Assembly (NCBI GenBank): GCA_937927435.1
Contig: CALBDW010000081.1
Span: forward strand, 1-19,071
Direction of reading: 5' to 3'
Length of the DNA: 19,071 bases
DNA from: an uncultured Bdellovibrionales bacterium
GTDB taxonomy: Bacteria > Bdellovibrionota > Bdellovibrionia > Bdellovibrionales > JAMPXM01
The stretch's first letter is position 1, and every line of letters begins with the position of its first letter. The notes beneath the pieces are model-generated. The model ran no database searches, had not been told where the DNA came from, and worked only from the letters and a program-made list of their open reading frames with translations. Below are positions 1 to 6,958 of the stretch, one piece after another. The position numbers and the translations under genes are program-made.

Positions 1-1
1 C

Positions 2-364
2 GAGCTAAAGGCGCGCGTGGACGCGCGGATCCGGAAGGCCGAGGCGCAGCGCTCGATGAAGGACACGATCCGCTTGCGGGACCTTACCATCAGTATTTCG
101 AGACAGCGCGTGCAGTTGGTTACGCCGACCGGTTATGAGTTAATTCCTTTAACGTCGCTGGAATTTAAACTTCTACATGTTCTCGCTCGGTCGCCCGACC
201 GCGTGTTCAGCCGCGCGAAGCTGCTGGATCTTGTTTGGGGAGCGGAAACCAACATCACGGACCGCACGGTCGACACGCACATCGGACACTTACGCAAGAA
301 GCTCGCGAAATCGGCAGTCAAGATCGAGACGGTGATTAACGAAGGTTACCGTCTAGTACCTTAA
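2..364 (+). CDS. OmpR/PhoB-family response regulator, C-terminal part (5' end cut by window edge)
   Basis: This is the DNA-binding half of a two-component response regulator that would bind promoter DNA when its receiver domain is phosphorylated. The frame is open to the left edge, and the residues before the first possible GTG (position 17) look like the helical end of a receiver domain and a linker, so the gene begins outside the window. The visible part is a winged-helix trans_reg_C domain: a two-strand start (RDLTISIS), then LTSLEFKLLHVLARSPDRVF, then a recognition helix around DRTVDTHIGHLRKKL, and the final wing hairpin ending GYRLVP. It ends 5 bases before the end of the convergent hybrid kinase. 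That is suggestive of a functional pair, but the kinase has its own receiver and HPt domains, so partnership is only an inference. Confidence 0.92.
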   Translation, partial: ELKARVDARIRKAEAQRSMKDTIRLRDLTISISRQRVQLVTPTGYELIPLTSLEFKLLHVLARSPDRVFSRAKLLDLVWGAETNITDRTVDTHIGHLRKKLAKSAVKIETVINEGYRLVP

Positions 365-369
365 AGGCT

Positions 370-2916
370 TCAGTCGGCTTCCATGTAGTATTTGTGGCGT
401 AGGCTGTCGTAGGCGGCCTGTCCTTGTTCGAGAACGAGTTGGACGGCCGGAATCGCTTGCTCTTCGCTCACGTTTCCCGCTACTTCAAGGAGTTCTTCAA
501 GTCGTTTGCAATTTTCCGAGAGACGCTTGGCGCCTAGGGTGGCGCTCGAGGATTTGAGTCGGTGTGCCCAGAATTTCACCTTTGGCCAGTTTTTCAGTTT
601 CGTTTCCGCCTCGATCGCAGCGAGTGCTTGCGGCAAGGTGGAGAGGAAGGAATCAATCATACGGCTTGTGGCGCTGGCGTTGGTTTTTTCGCATAACTCG
701 TCGAGTGTGTTCCAGTCGATCGGGCTTTCGTTCTCTTCTCCGAGCCATTTGGCGACGGTCCGGACCAGCTCACGGTTTTTCCACGGTTTATTGATGACGT
801 CGTCCATTCCGCTGGCGAGGCATTTTTTGCGGTCGCTGATGGAGGCGTGCGCAGTCACCGCGATGATGGGAACGCGACGGCCGGAGGTTTCTTCGACGTC
901 ACGGATCCGTTTTGCGGCTTCATAACCGCTCATAACGGGTAGCTGGCAATCCATGAGAATCAAGTCGTAGGCTGTGCGTTGGACGGCTTCGACGGCTTCC
1001 TCGCCGTTTACGACGCAGTCGATTTGATAGCCGTGCTCATTGAATACGGCTTCGGCGAGGATGCGGTTTACGGGATCGTCTTCCACGAGCAGAATCAAAC
1101 CATTTTTCCTCGGAACGGGGAAGGCAGCCGGAAGAACTCGCGCGGGTCGCGGTGACTGTAGACGTTGCGCCGCCGACCGGTTGGCGAGAACTTGCTGCAG
1201 GTCTTCGCGGCTGAAAGGCTTACGGAGGAAAGCGATGACCGGCGGAGTGATCAGATTTTGATCGAGTTCGTCGATTTCGGAGTTCGTCAGAAGAATGATT
1301 GAAATTCCGGTATGCTGCCTTGCCAGCTCGATCTCTTGCGAAAGCTTCACTAGATCGAAATTGTCCATGTCGATGAAGACGATGACCGGCGCGAGCGACG
1401 AGAAGACGGTCGGGCGGAAGTTGGTGAGAGAACGCAGTTTACGGAAGCGCATTTTAAGTTCGGCCGCGTATTCGCTCATAACGCGGTCGAGAAATGGAGT
1501 TTCGGCGACAAGCAGGAGATGCCCGTAGGCGAACTCCTTAAGTTCTTCGGGGCCCGCGATGGCTTCGCCGGTCAGGGTATCTGTTGCCGTTTTTAGGGGG
1601 ATTTCAAACCAAAAGACGGAGCCTTTGCGAAGTTGAGATTGGACCCCGATTCTACCGCCCATCTGTTCGACAAGCGATTTGCAGATGGATAAGCCGAGGC
1701 CGGCCCCGTCCTGGCGTTCCTCGTCGGACATCAGTTGGTAAAAGGGTTCGAACATGAGAGGGATCTGCGCTTCCGGCACACCGAGCCCGGAGTCCGCCAC
1801 TTCGAAGCGGACGACGACCTGAGCCTTGTTTTTCTCGGTGAGACGCGCTTGCGCGCACACGCTCCCTTGGCGCGTGTACTTGATCGCGTTTGAAATGAGA
1901 TTGCGCAGGATTTGGGAAATCCGGGGCGCGTCACCGATGAGCTGGTCCGGTATGTCGGGATCCGCGTAGGTGAGAACGGAGATGCCCTTGTCGCGCGCTT
2001 TGCAGATCAGCACGTCAGCGGCCATAGTGATGAGTTTGCTGACGGAAAATTGGACCGTTTCGAGCTGGACGGCGCCGGCTTCAATCTTTGAAAGCTCGAG
2101 AATGTCGTCGACGATCTTCAGTATCGTTTCGCCAGAGCTCTGGATGATATCGACGAAGCGTTTTTGCTGAGGGTCCTCAATACGGCTCTGGAGCAGTTCG
2201 CTCATGCCGATAATGCCGTTCAGGGGTGTGCGAATCTCGTGGCTCACGGCTGGGAGAAATTTCGACTTCAAGTCGGAGGCGGCGCGGGCCGCAGCTTCGG
2301 CGACCCGCAGTTCAGCCTCGGTTTTGGCGTGGAGACGGCTTTCGCGGAGAACGAGATACCAGAAGAGGGCGAAGAGTAGGGTCGCGATCGCGGAAGCGGA
2401 GACGATGAGGGAAACGAAGAACGAAGAGGCGCTTTGTACGAAACGTTCATGCTCGACGGCGTCGTTTTTCGCCGCCTGGTCCATTTCGTCGAGCAGAAGG
2501 CGGATCATAGGGAGGGTCTTCGGTTTGATATCAGCGCCCACATTTTTGGCTCCCGCCCGTGCGGCGTAGAGGGTTGTGTCGAGTGCCTGAAGTTTCGCCT
2601 GCACTAATTGTTTCAACTGAACCAATTTCTTCGCGTTTTCCTCGTCGTCGCCCGGGTTCAGGTTGTCGAGGAGAACGGGAATTTGCGAGGAGCGGTTGAG
2701 GTACGAGCGTAAGTACTCGGGTTTGCCTGAAAGAAGATAGCTGCGTTGGTCGAGTTCCGCCGCAAGAAGGACTTCGTAAAGCCGGTCAAGTTCGCCCCGC
2801 GTGCGGTGAGCTCTCTCGCCTTCGCGAACGGCATTGAAAAAGTCATTGAGACTCGAAATCGAGATCACCGCGACGAAAGCAAGGAGTAAGAGTCCCGCGG
2901 CGATGACCCATTTCAT
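370..2916 (-). CDS. Hybrid sensor histidine kinase with two receiver-like domains and C-terminal HPt
   Basis: A membrane-bound phosphorelay kinase of about 848 residues, BarA/ArcB-like in layout. In order: TM1 (about 6-20); an extracytoplasmic helical sensor that looks CHASE3-like; TM2 (about 165-189); HisKA with SHEIRTPLN (phospho-His about 226); HATPase_c with N-box Asn about 343, DSGLG and GAGLGLSIC; a degenerate receiver-like region (about 466-577) that keeps FIDMD and a late RKPF; a canonical receiver with VEDD, phospho-Asp about 656 and INKP; and an HPt with AHRLKSSSATLGA (His about 785). The H-D-H relay looks intact. I chose ATG at 2916 because TM1 follows at once. The frame stays open to 3150, but that extension is Pro/Arg-rich and runs through an inverted repeat, so I treat it as non-coding. 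No strong ribosome site precedes 2916, so the start is uncertain. The first receiver-like domain may be regulatory and not phosphorylated. Confidence 0.93.
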   Translation of the reverse strand: MKWVIAAGLLLLAFVAVISISSLNDFFNAVREGERAHRTRGELDRLYEVLLAAELDQRSYLLSGKPEYLRSYLNRSSQIPVLLDNLNPGDDEENAKKLVQLKQLVQAKLQALDTTLYAARAGAKNVGADIKPKTLPMIRLLLDEMDQAAKNDAVEHERFVQSASSFFVSLIVSASAIATLLFALFWYLVLRESRLHAKTEAELRVAEAAARAASDLKSKFLPAVSHEIRTPLNGIIGMSELLQSRIEDPQQKRFVDIIQSSGETILKIVDDILELSKIEAGAVQLETVQFSVSKLITMAADVLICKARDKGISVLTYADPDIPDQLIGDAPRISQILRNLISNAIKYTRQGSVCAQARLTEKNKAQVVVRFEVADSGLGVPEAQIPLMFEPFYQLMSDEERQDGAGLGLSICKSLVEQMGGRIGVQSQLRKGSVFWFEIPLKTATDTLTGEAIAGPEELKEFAYGHLLLVAETPFLDRVMSEYAAELKMRFRKLRSLTNFRPTVFSSLAPVIVFIDMDNFDLVKLSQEIELARQHTGISIILLTNSEIDELDQNLITPPVIAFLRKPFSREDLQQVLANRSAAQRLQSPRPARVLPAAFPVPRKNGLILLVEDDPVNRILAEAVFNEHGYQIDCVVNGEEAVEAVQRTAYDLILMDCQLPVMSGYEAAKRIRDVEETSGRRVPIIAVTAHASISDRKKCLASGMDDVINKPWKNRELVRTVAKWLGEENESPIDWNTLDELCEKTNASATSRMIDSFLSTLPQALAAIEAETKLKNWPKVKFWAHRLKSSSATLGAKRLSENCKRLEELLEVAGNVSEEQAIPAVQLVLEQGQAAYDSLRHKYYMEAD

Positions 2917-3233
2917 GAACCGATGATACAAGGGCTTCTCCCGGTTAAATGCCGATCCTCTATTTATGTGTTTCAAAGCCTCTAGATGCGAACAAGCGGT
3001 TTCCGGGTCGATGAACGATCGATAGAAACTGCCGAAGTATGAAAAGGGTTCGGCCGCGACCCGGCGAAAACGGTGGGGTGGCGTTTTCGCCAGGCCGAAG
3101 CCGAGGGAGCGAGGAGGAGCCGAAACCGGAGGGGACGGTATCGGCGGCATGTCGCTGGTATCGCGGCACTATGCCGTTGGAGGGGATGGCTCTAGCGGCA
3201 GACCGACGCGACGCCAGCTTTACAGTTTAAGAC
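2917..3233. other. Gene-free stretch between the kinase and the small protein gene
   Basis: About 317 bases with no convincing gene. It contains the nested inverted repeat at 3047-3127 and the presumed 5' leader of the kinase. There is also a rough direct repeat, GGTATCGGCGGCA at about 3135 and GGTATCGCGGCA about 18 bases later. Open frames here have Arg/Pro-rich compositions typical of translated GC-rich repeats, and no ribosome site supports any of them. Confidence 0.6.
3047..3127. repeat. REP-like nested inverted repeat
   Basis: The core is a perfect 10-bp inverted repeat, GGCGAAAACG (3063-3072) and CGTTTTCGCC (3082-3091), around a G/T-rich 9-base loop. Flanking it is a looser outer pair, GGTTCGGC (3047-3054) and GCCGAAACC (3119-3127), with one extra base. 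Transcribed in either direction it would fold, but no T-run follows the core, so an intrinsic terminator is unlikely. An 81-bp intergenic element with nested arms is the usual look of a REP or small MITE. There is no second copy in this window, so dispersion is unproven. Confidence 0.5.
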
Positions 3234-3452
3234 TTAAGACCGGCCGAAAAACTTGCGGACGCGCGATCCCAGCCAACGGACCATTAAGTCGACGATCGTC
3301 ACTGGGCGGCGGACCCACTGGTGAACTTTCAATCCGGTGAACGGAAGTCCGGCATGAATCAGCGCGGGGCGAGCGCAGTTCAGTTCCCAGAGGTAATTGA
3401 CGAGCAGGAATCCGTCTCCGGAAATTTGAGGTGAGAAGTCGAGTAATTTCAT
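3234..3452 (-). CDS. Hypothetical 72-residue basic protein
   Basis: I do not recognise this protein. ATG at 3452 is chosen because a strong ribosome site, AAGGAGG (complement of 3457-3463), lies 4 bases upstream; the frame is open further up but without a comparable site. The sequence starts MKLLDFSPQISGDGFLLVNYLWEL, has a mixed hydrophobic middle, and ends in a cationic, possibly amphipathic tail (VRWLGSRVRKFFGRS). There is no clear signal peptide or transmembrane helix. It begins 28 bases after the stop of the receiver-domain gene, so the two are probably co-transcribed. Its leader shares the words ATTGAAAC, AAAGGAG and ATGAA with the leader of that upstream gene. A role in the same signalling unit is inferred from position only. 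Confidence 0.6.
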   Translation of the reverse strand: MKLLDFSPQISGDGFLLVNYLWELNCARPALIHAGLPFTGLKVHQWVRRPVTIVDLMVRWLGSRVRKFFGRS

Positions 3453-3480
3453 AGGGCCTCCTTTTTGTGCGTGCGGGGTT

Positions 3481-3927
3481 TCAATATCCAATGTTTCGAA
3501 GCGTGAGCTGCACGGCTTCGGCGCAGAAGTTGAAGCTGAACGGCTTCTGAATGTAAACGCTCACAAGTTCGTTAAACGTCACCATCCGGTTGAAGCGCGA
3601 AGGCTTGGACGAGCTGGTTAAGATGAATTCGGTCGGGCCTCCGCTGATGCGTTTCCAGAACGCGACGTCGGATTTATGATCGAGGATCGCGGCATCCGCG
3701 ATCACCAAGTCGATGTTTTCGCCTGCGGTCGAGTGATCCTGAATTTCGCGGTCGACCTCTTCCTTGGACTTGGCCCAGATCAACTGCGCGCGTGGATAGA
3801 TTTTTGAAAAGACCAGTCGCCAAAACCGGGTCCAGAACACGTCGCTTTCCGCGATCAGAATTCTCGGGCGAGAGAGGGCGCGTTTGATTCCGCTCGGTTT
3901 CGGTGTCTCGTTCCTGAGAAGCTTCAT
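3481..3927 (-). CDS. Stand-alone receiver-like (CheY-like) domain protein
   Basis: A 148-residue protein that is a single receiver-like domain after a short basic N-terminus. Features expected of the fold are visible: strand 1 ending RILIAESD (acidic Glu27 and Asp29), LVIADAA with the candidate phospho-Asp78, FILTSSS with Thr104, and YIQKPF with Lys128 and the usual Lys-Pro. The overall sequence is divergent (Trp-rich helix 1 with FWTRFWRLVF), so it may be a pseudo-receiver. Start ATG 3927 is supported by AAGGAG (complement of 3935-3940) 7 bases upstream; an upstream in-frame start at 3957 has no such site. It has no output domain, so it would act by protein contact, for example on the nearby kinase. 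The small gene at 3234-3452 follows in the same transcript. Confidence 0.75.
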   Translation of the reverse strand: MKLLRNETPKPSGIKRALSRPRILIAESDVFWTRFWRLVFSKIYPRAQLIWAKSKEEVDREIQDHSTAGENIDLVIADAAILDHKSDVAFWKRISGGPTEFILTSSSKPSRFNRMVTFNELVSVYIQKPFSFNFCAEAVQLTLRNIGY

Positions 3928-4137
3928 TCGCTGACTCCTTTGAGGTGTTTCAATCAACTTAAAACGTCGATCTGAAGGGTGTTTGGAACGGACATGGAGA
4001 GTTCTTCAAGTGGACGGCTCTGGCGTAAAGTCGAGTTGTTTGCGATCGATGTTTTCGGTTGAACAAACTCTTCTGATTTTCGCAACAAAAGCGAGAAATT
4101 GTCCCGTTTGCTCTCGCGCCGAGCTCAAGGCGCGTCC

Positions 4138-4166
4138 TTGACCGGGTTACAGCCCGGGATTATCAC
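4138..4166 (+). promoter_or_regulatory. Sigma-70-type promoter for the adenylation enzyme gene
   Basis: TTGACC (4138-4143), a 17-base spacer, then TATCAC (4161-4166). Transcription would begin near 4173, just ahead of the GGGAGG ribosome site (4178-4183) and ATG 4189, giving a very short leader. The spacer carries an inverted repeat, CCGGG-6 bases-CCCGG, centred near 4150, which could be an operator or chance. Confidence 0.5.
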
Positions 4167-4188
4167 CGTAGACATCCGGGAGGCGCGT

Positions 4189-5688
4189 ATGCGTGCGGAA
4201 ATGAATTTTAAGGAGATCCTCGATGAGTTGGCTCGTCGGTTCCCTTCGCAAATTGCGATTTCTGATCTGACGACGGATAAACAACAAAAGATTACGTTTT
4301 CGGAACTCGTGGAACGGGTGGGGGAATTGAAAGAAATCATTTCCGCGCAGACGCGTCCTGATCAGGGAGTGGCCCTTCTTCTGCCGACGGGGCTCGAGAG
4401 CGCGTGCGCGTTTTGGGCTTCGGTTTGCGCCGACCGGACGTATATTCCGCTTTTCGCGGATATGGCTCTTGAACGACTTCAGTCGATTCTTGAGGACACG
4501 AGCCCCGGCTTGATTCTTCAATCGCGGGATATAGGAGAGGCGCTTCGCCCGCTACTCAGGGATCTCGGTTACGAAGAAAGCGGTTTTTTGGCTGCGCGCG
4601 ACGTGTGTTATTATCGCAAGTCTTCCGGACGGAGCTTCGGTGTGGCGGAGCGGCCTGCCGCGATCGTTCACACTTCCGGCTCGACGGGAATTCCTAAAGG
4701 TATCATGCATTCGAAGAAGAGCCTGCAAAGCGCGATCGCCGCTTTCCGCGATACGTTCGACGTTAAGCCCGGAGATCGAGTCTTTACGACGATCCCGCAT
4801 CATTTCGATGTCGCCATATTCGATGTCTTTTCGCTCCTGATGAAAGGTGCGGAGATCATCATTCCGAACTCGTCGCTTTTCGAGAGTCCGCGCAAACTCG
4901 CAGAGTTTTTGGCTTCGGAGAACGTCGCCTGTTTCCACGCAGTCCCGACCACGAGCCGTCTTCTCCTTAACTACGGGAAGCCGGAACGCTTCGAGTATTC
5001 TTCATTAAGGCACGTGATCACGGGCGGAGAAATTCTGACACCGGATATCGCACAGAGAATTAAAAGCGTTTTCCGCAACGCCAGCCTTCACAATCTGTAC
5101 GGGCCGGCTGAAATCATCTGCTGTACGTATTTTTCCATTCCGGATGACTTCTTCTCGGTTCCGCGCGAAGCGGTTCCGATCGGCCGCGTATTCGGCAACA
5201 ACGAATTCCGCTTGGGTCCCGACGGTGAACTCTTCGTGACCGGCGAACAACTGATGATCGGGTATTGGAATAAGCCGGAGCTGACGGCGGAAAGAATCTC
5301 CTTTATCGATGGCAAGCGGTGGTACGCGACGGGTGATCTCGTCCGCGTCGATGAGAACGGTTTACTCGTTTACCGCGGGCGTCGAGACCGGATGGTGAAG
5401 AGACGGGGTATTCGGATAGAGCTTGATGACATTCAAAACAATCTCACCAAGCTTCCCGGCGTGGTTGAAGCGGCCGTCGTTTCCAAAGACGATTATTTTC
5501 AAGGGTGCCGTATTATCGCGCATGTTTGTTTAGCGGAAGGGCATGAGCAAGACGCATTAACTTTAAAAGATCTTTGCTCCAGCGTCTTGCCGAAAGACTT
5601 GGTTCCCGACCGTTTTGAAATTCATAAGGGACTTCCGCGCACAAGTACCGGAAAAATCGACTATCAAACTCTCGCCCGGCTGAACTGA
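4189..5688 (+). CDS. Free-standing amino-acid adenylation enzyme (ANL superfamily, NRPS A-domain/DltA-like)
   Basis: A 499-residue enzyme expected to activate a carboxylate as acyl-AMP and pass it to a thiol. Core motifs are present: A3 TSGSTGIPKG (about 162-171), A5 NLYGPAE, A7 YATGDLV, A8 GRRDRMVKRRGIRIEL, and A10 PRTSTGKIDY with the catalytic Lys489. FDVAIFDVF contains Asp207, the residue that in amino-acid-activating domains holds the alpha-amino group, so the substrate is more likely an amino acid than a plain aryl or fatty acid. Hand alignment with PheA gives a pocket code D-V-F-T-I-G-L-C-C-K, which I cannot match to a known substrate. The protein ends just after A10, with no carrier domain, and no carrier protein is visible in the window. 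ATG 4189 is chosen for its GGGAGG site and promoter; a TTG at 4099 is the longest alternative. The KMO-like gene follows on the same strand. Confidence 0.88.
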   Translation: MRAEMNFKEILDELARRFPSQIAISDLTTDKQQKITFSELVERVGELKEIISAQTRPDQGVALLLPTGLESACAFWASVCADRTYIPLFADMALERLQSILEDTSPGLILQSRDIGEALRPLLRDLGYEESGFLAARDVCYYRKSSGRSFGVAERPAAIVHTSGSTGIPKGIMHSKKSLQSAIAAFRDTFDVKPGDRVFTTIPHHFDVAIFDVFSLLMKGAEIIIPNSSLFESPRKLAEFLASENVACFHAVPTTSRLLLNYGKPERFEYSSLRHVITGGEILTPDIAQRIKSVFRNASLHNLYGPAEIICCTYFSIPDDFFSVPREAVPIGRVFGNNEFRLGPDGELFVTGEQLMIGYWNKPELTAERISFIDGKRWYATGDLVRVDENGLLVYRGRRDRMVKRRGIRIELDDIQNNLTKLPGVVEAAVVSKDDYFQGCRIIAHVCLAEGHEQDALTLKDLCSSVLPKDLVPDRFEIHKGLPRTSTGKIDYQTLARLN

Positions 5689-5822
5689 TTCTTATTGATT
5701 TTGTTTCTAAATCTCCGCACGTCAACGTCGCTCTTTTGGGGTATGAGTCGTAAACGGCGGACAAGGGACGGGATGGCCGCCGCAAGACGGCCGTGAAACG
5801 ATCTCACTCAGCGGGGGATAGC

Positions 5823-6944
5823 ATGAATCAAATGAGAATCCTGATCACGGGCGGAGGTATTGCGGGTTCGTTCGCCGCTCTCCTTCTCGGCCGCGATGGG
5901 CATGAAGTGCATGTCATCGAGAAACGCGTTCTCAACCCTGAGAATATCACGGCCCAAGGACGCACGGGAAACTTCACGCTTTCGGAGCGTGGGCGGCAAA
6001 GCCTGAAGTTCGCGGGTCTTTTGGATAAAGTGATGGAGTACGCGCTTCCTCTGCGTGGCCGCCTGGTTCACCTGCCGTATTCCCCGTTTGCACTGCCGTC
6101 GCCGTACGGCGCCTTGCAAGAGGACTGCTTGCACTCTATTTCCCGTACACACCTGCACATGATCTTGCTTGAGGAAGCGTCCGCCACGCCGGGCGTGACG
6201 TATCACTTCGGCCACGAACTCGCGGACGTGGACCCTTTCAAGAAAGAGGCACGCATCACATCGCCGGAGGGCGAATGGTCGATGAACTATGATCTCTTCA
6301 TCGGTTCCGACGGCGTCCATTCGGTGACGAGAGGGATGCTCGTTGAAAGAGGTCTGGTTAAAGTCGACTTTCTGCCGAGCGAGTGGTGTTACGCCGAGGA
6401 GAGCTCGGAGCAGTCTGTTTCGCTTGAGCAACGTGAGTACTTACATGTATGGCCTCAAAGCGACGGCGTCGTTTGCGGTTTGCCCATGCTCGACGGGACA
6501 TTGCGCCTGAACTATCTCTTCAGAAAGGGCACATGGCCCATTCGCCAGTTCGCCCAAGTTCATCGCATCACTCGGTTAAAAGTGGATCCTTGGTTCGTCG
6601 GAGACGCGACGGTTCTCATCGGAGATGCCGCTCATTCAATGTCGCCTTTCCTGGGGCAAGGCATGAATATGGCGCTTGAAGACGCGGCTGTTCTCGTTCT
6701 GAAAATCCGCCAAGCGGGACGCGTGGGCGCAGAGGTCTTAAAGGAATTTCAGGACGCGCGTCAGAAGATCGCTAACGCGTTGATCGAACTCTCAGAAGAG
6801 CATTCGGTCACTTTAGCCCGCAAGCTTCGCAACCCCGTCTTTATAGCGAAACAACATCTGCACGCGGCTGCAAGGCGCCGCTTTCCGGCGTTCTTCGATG
6901 TCACCGCGTACAACGCATGGACGCGCGGTTCGCTCGCCAATTGA
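5823..6944 (+). CDS. FAD-dependent monooxygenase, compact kynurenine 3-monooxygenase-like
   Basis: A class A flavoprotein hydroxylase of about 373 residues. It has the FAD/NAD fold GGGIAG (10-15), the DG motif GSDGVHSVTR, and the GD motif GDAAHSMSPFLGQGMNMALEDA region. Whole stretches follow KMO: QGRTGNFTLSERG, LRGRLVH, SPYG, ISRTHLHMILLEEA, YLHVWP and GLPMLD. Arg80 and Tyr95 sit where KMO (Arg84/Tyr98 in the Pseudomonas enzyme, as I recall it) holds the kynurenine carboxylate, and Asn50 matches another active-site residue. Differences: PFLGQG where KMO has PFHGQG, about 45 residues missing before the GD motif, and no long C-terminal membrane tail. Hydroxylation ortho to an aromatic amine is therefore plausible, though the exact substrate is open. 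ATG 5823 follows a GGGGG site; GTG 5793 is an alternative. It lies 134 bases after the adenylation gene and probably shares its transcript. Confidence 0.85.
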   Translation: MNQMRILITGGGIAGSFAALLLGRDGHEVHVIEKRVLNPENITAQGRTGNFTLSERGRQSLKFAGLLDKVMEYALPLRGRLVHLPYSPFALPSPYGALQEDCLHSISRTHLHMILLEEASATPGVTYHFGHELADVDPFKKEARITSPEGEWSMNYDLFIGSDGVHSVTRGMLVERGLVKVDFLPSEWCYAEESSEQSVSLEQREYLHVWPQSDGVVCGLPMLDGTLRLNYLFRKGTWPIRQFAQVHRITRLKVDPWFVGDATVLIGDAAHSMSPFLGQGMNMALEDAAVLVLKIRQAGRVGAEVLKEFQDARQKIANALIELSEEHSVTLARKLRNPVFIAKQHLHAAARRRFPAFFDVTAYNAWTRGSLAN

Positions 6945-6958
6945 GTGGCGTTTCGGTG

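Noticed and set aside
2917..3150. N-terminal extension of the hybrid kinase to 3150
   Set aside because: The extension is Pro/Arg-rich, is produced by reading through an inverted repeat, and would put 78 unrelated residues before the first transmembrane helix.
5808..6431. Minus-strand frame of 207 codons opposite the KMO-like gene
   Set aside because: Shadow of a clear flavoprotein gene, with no ribosome site and no recognisable motif.
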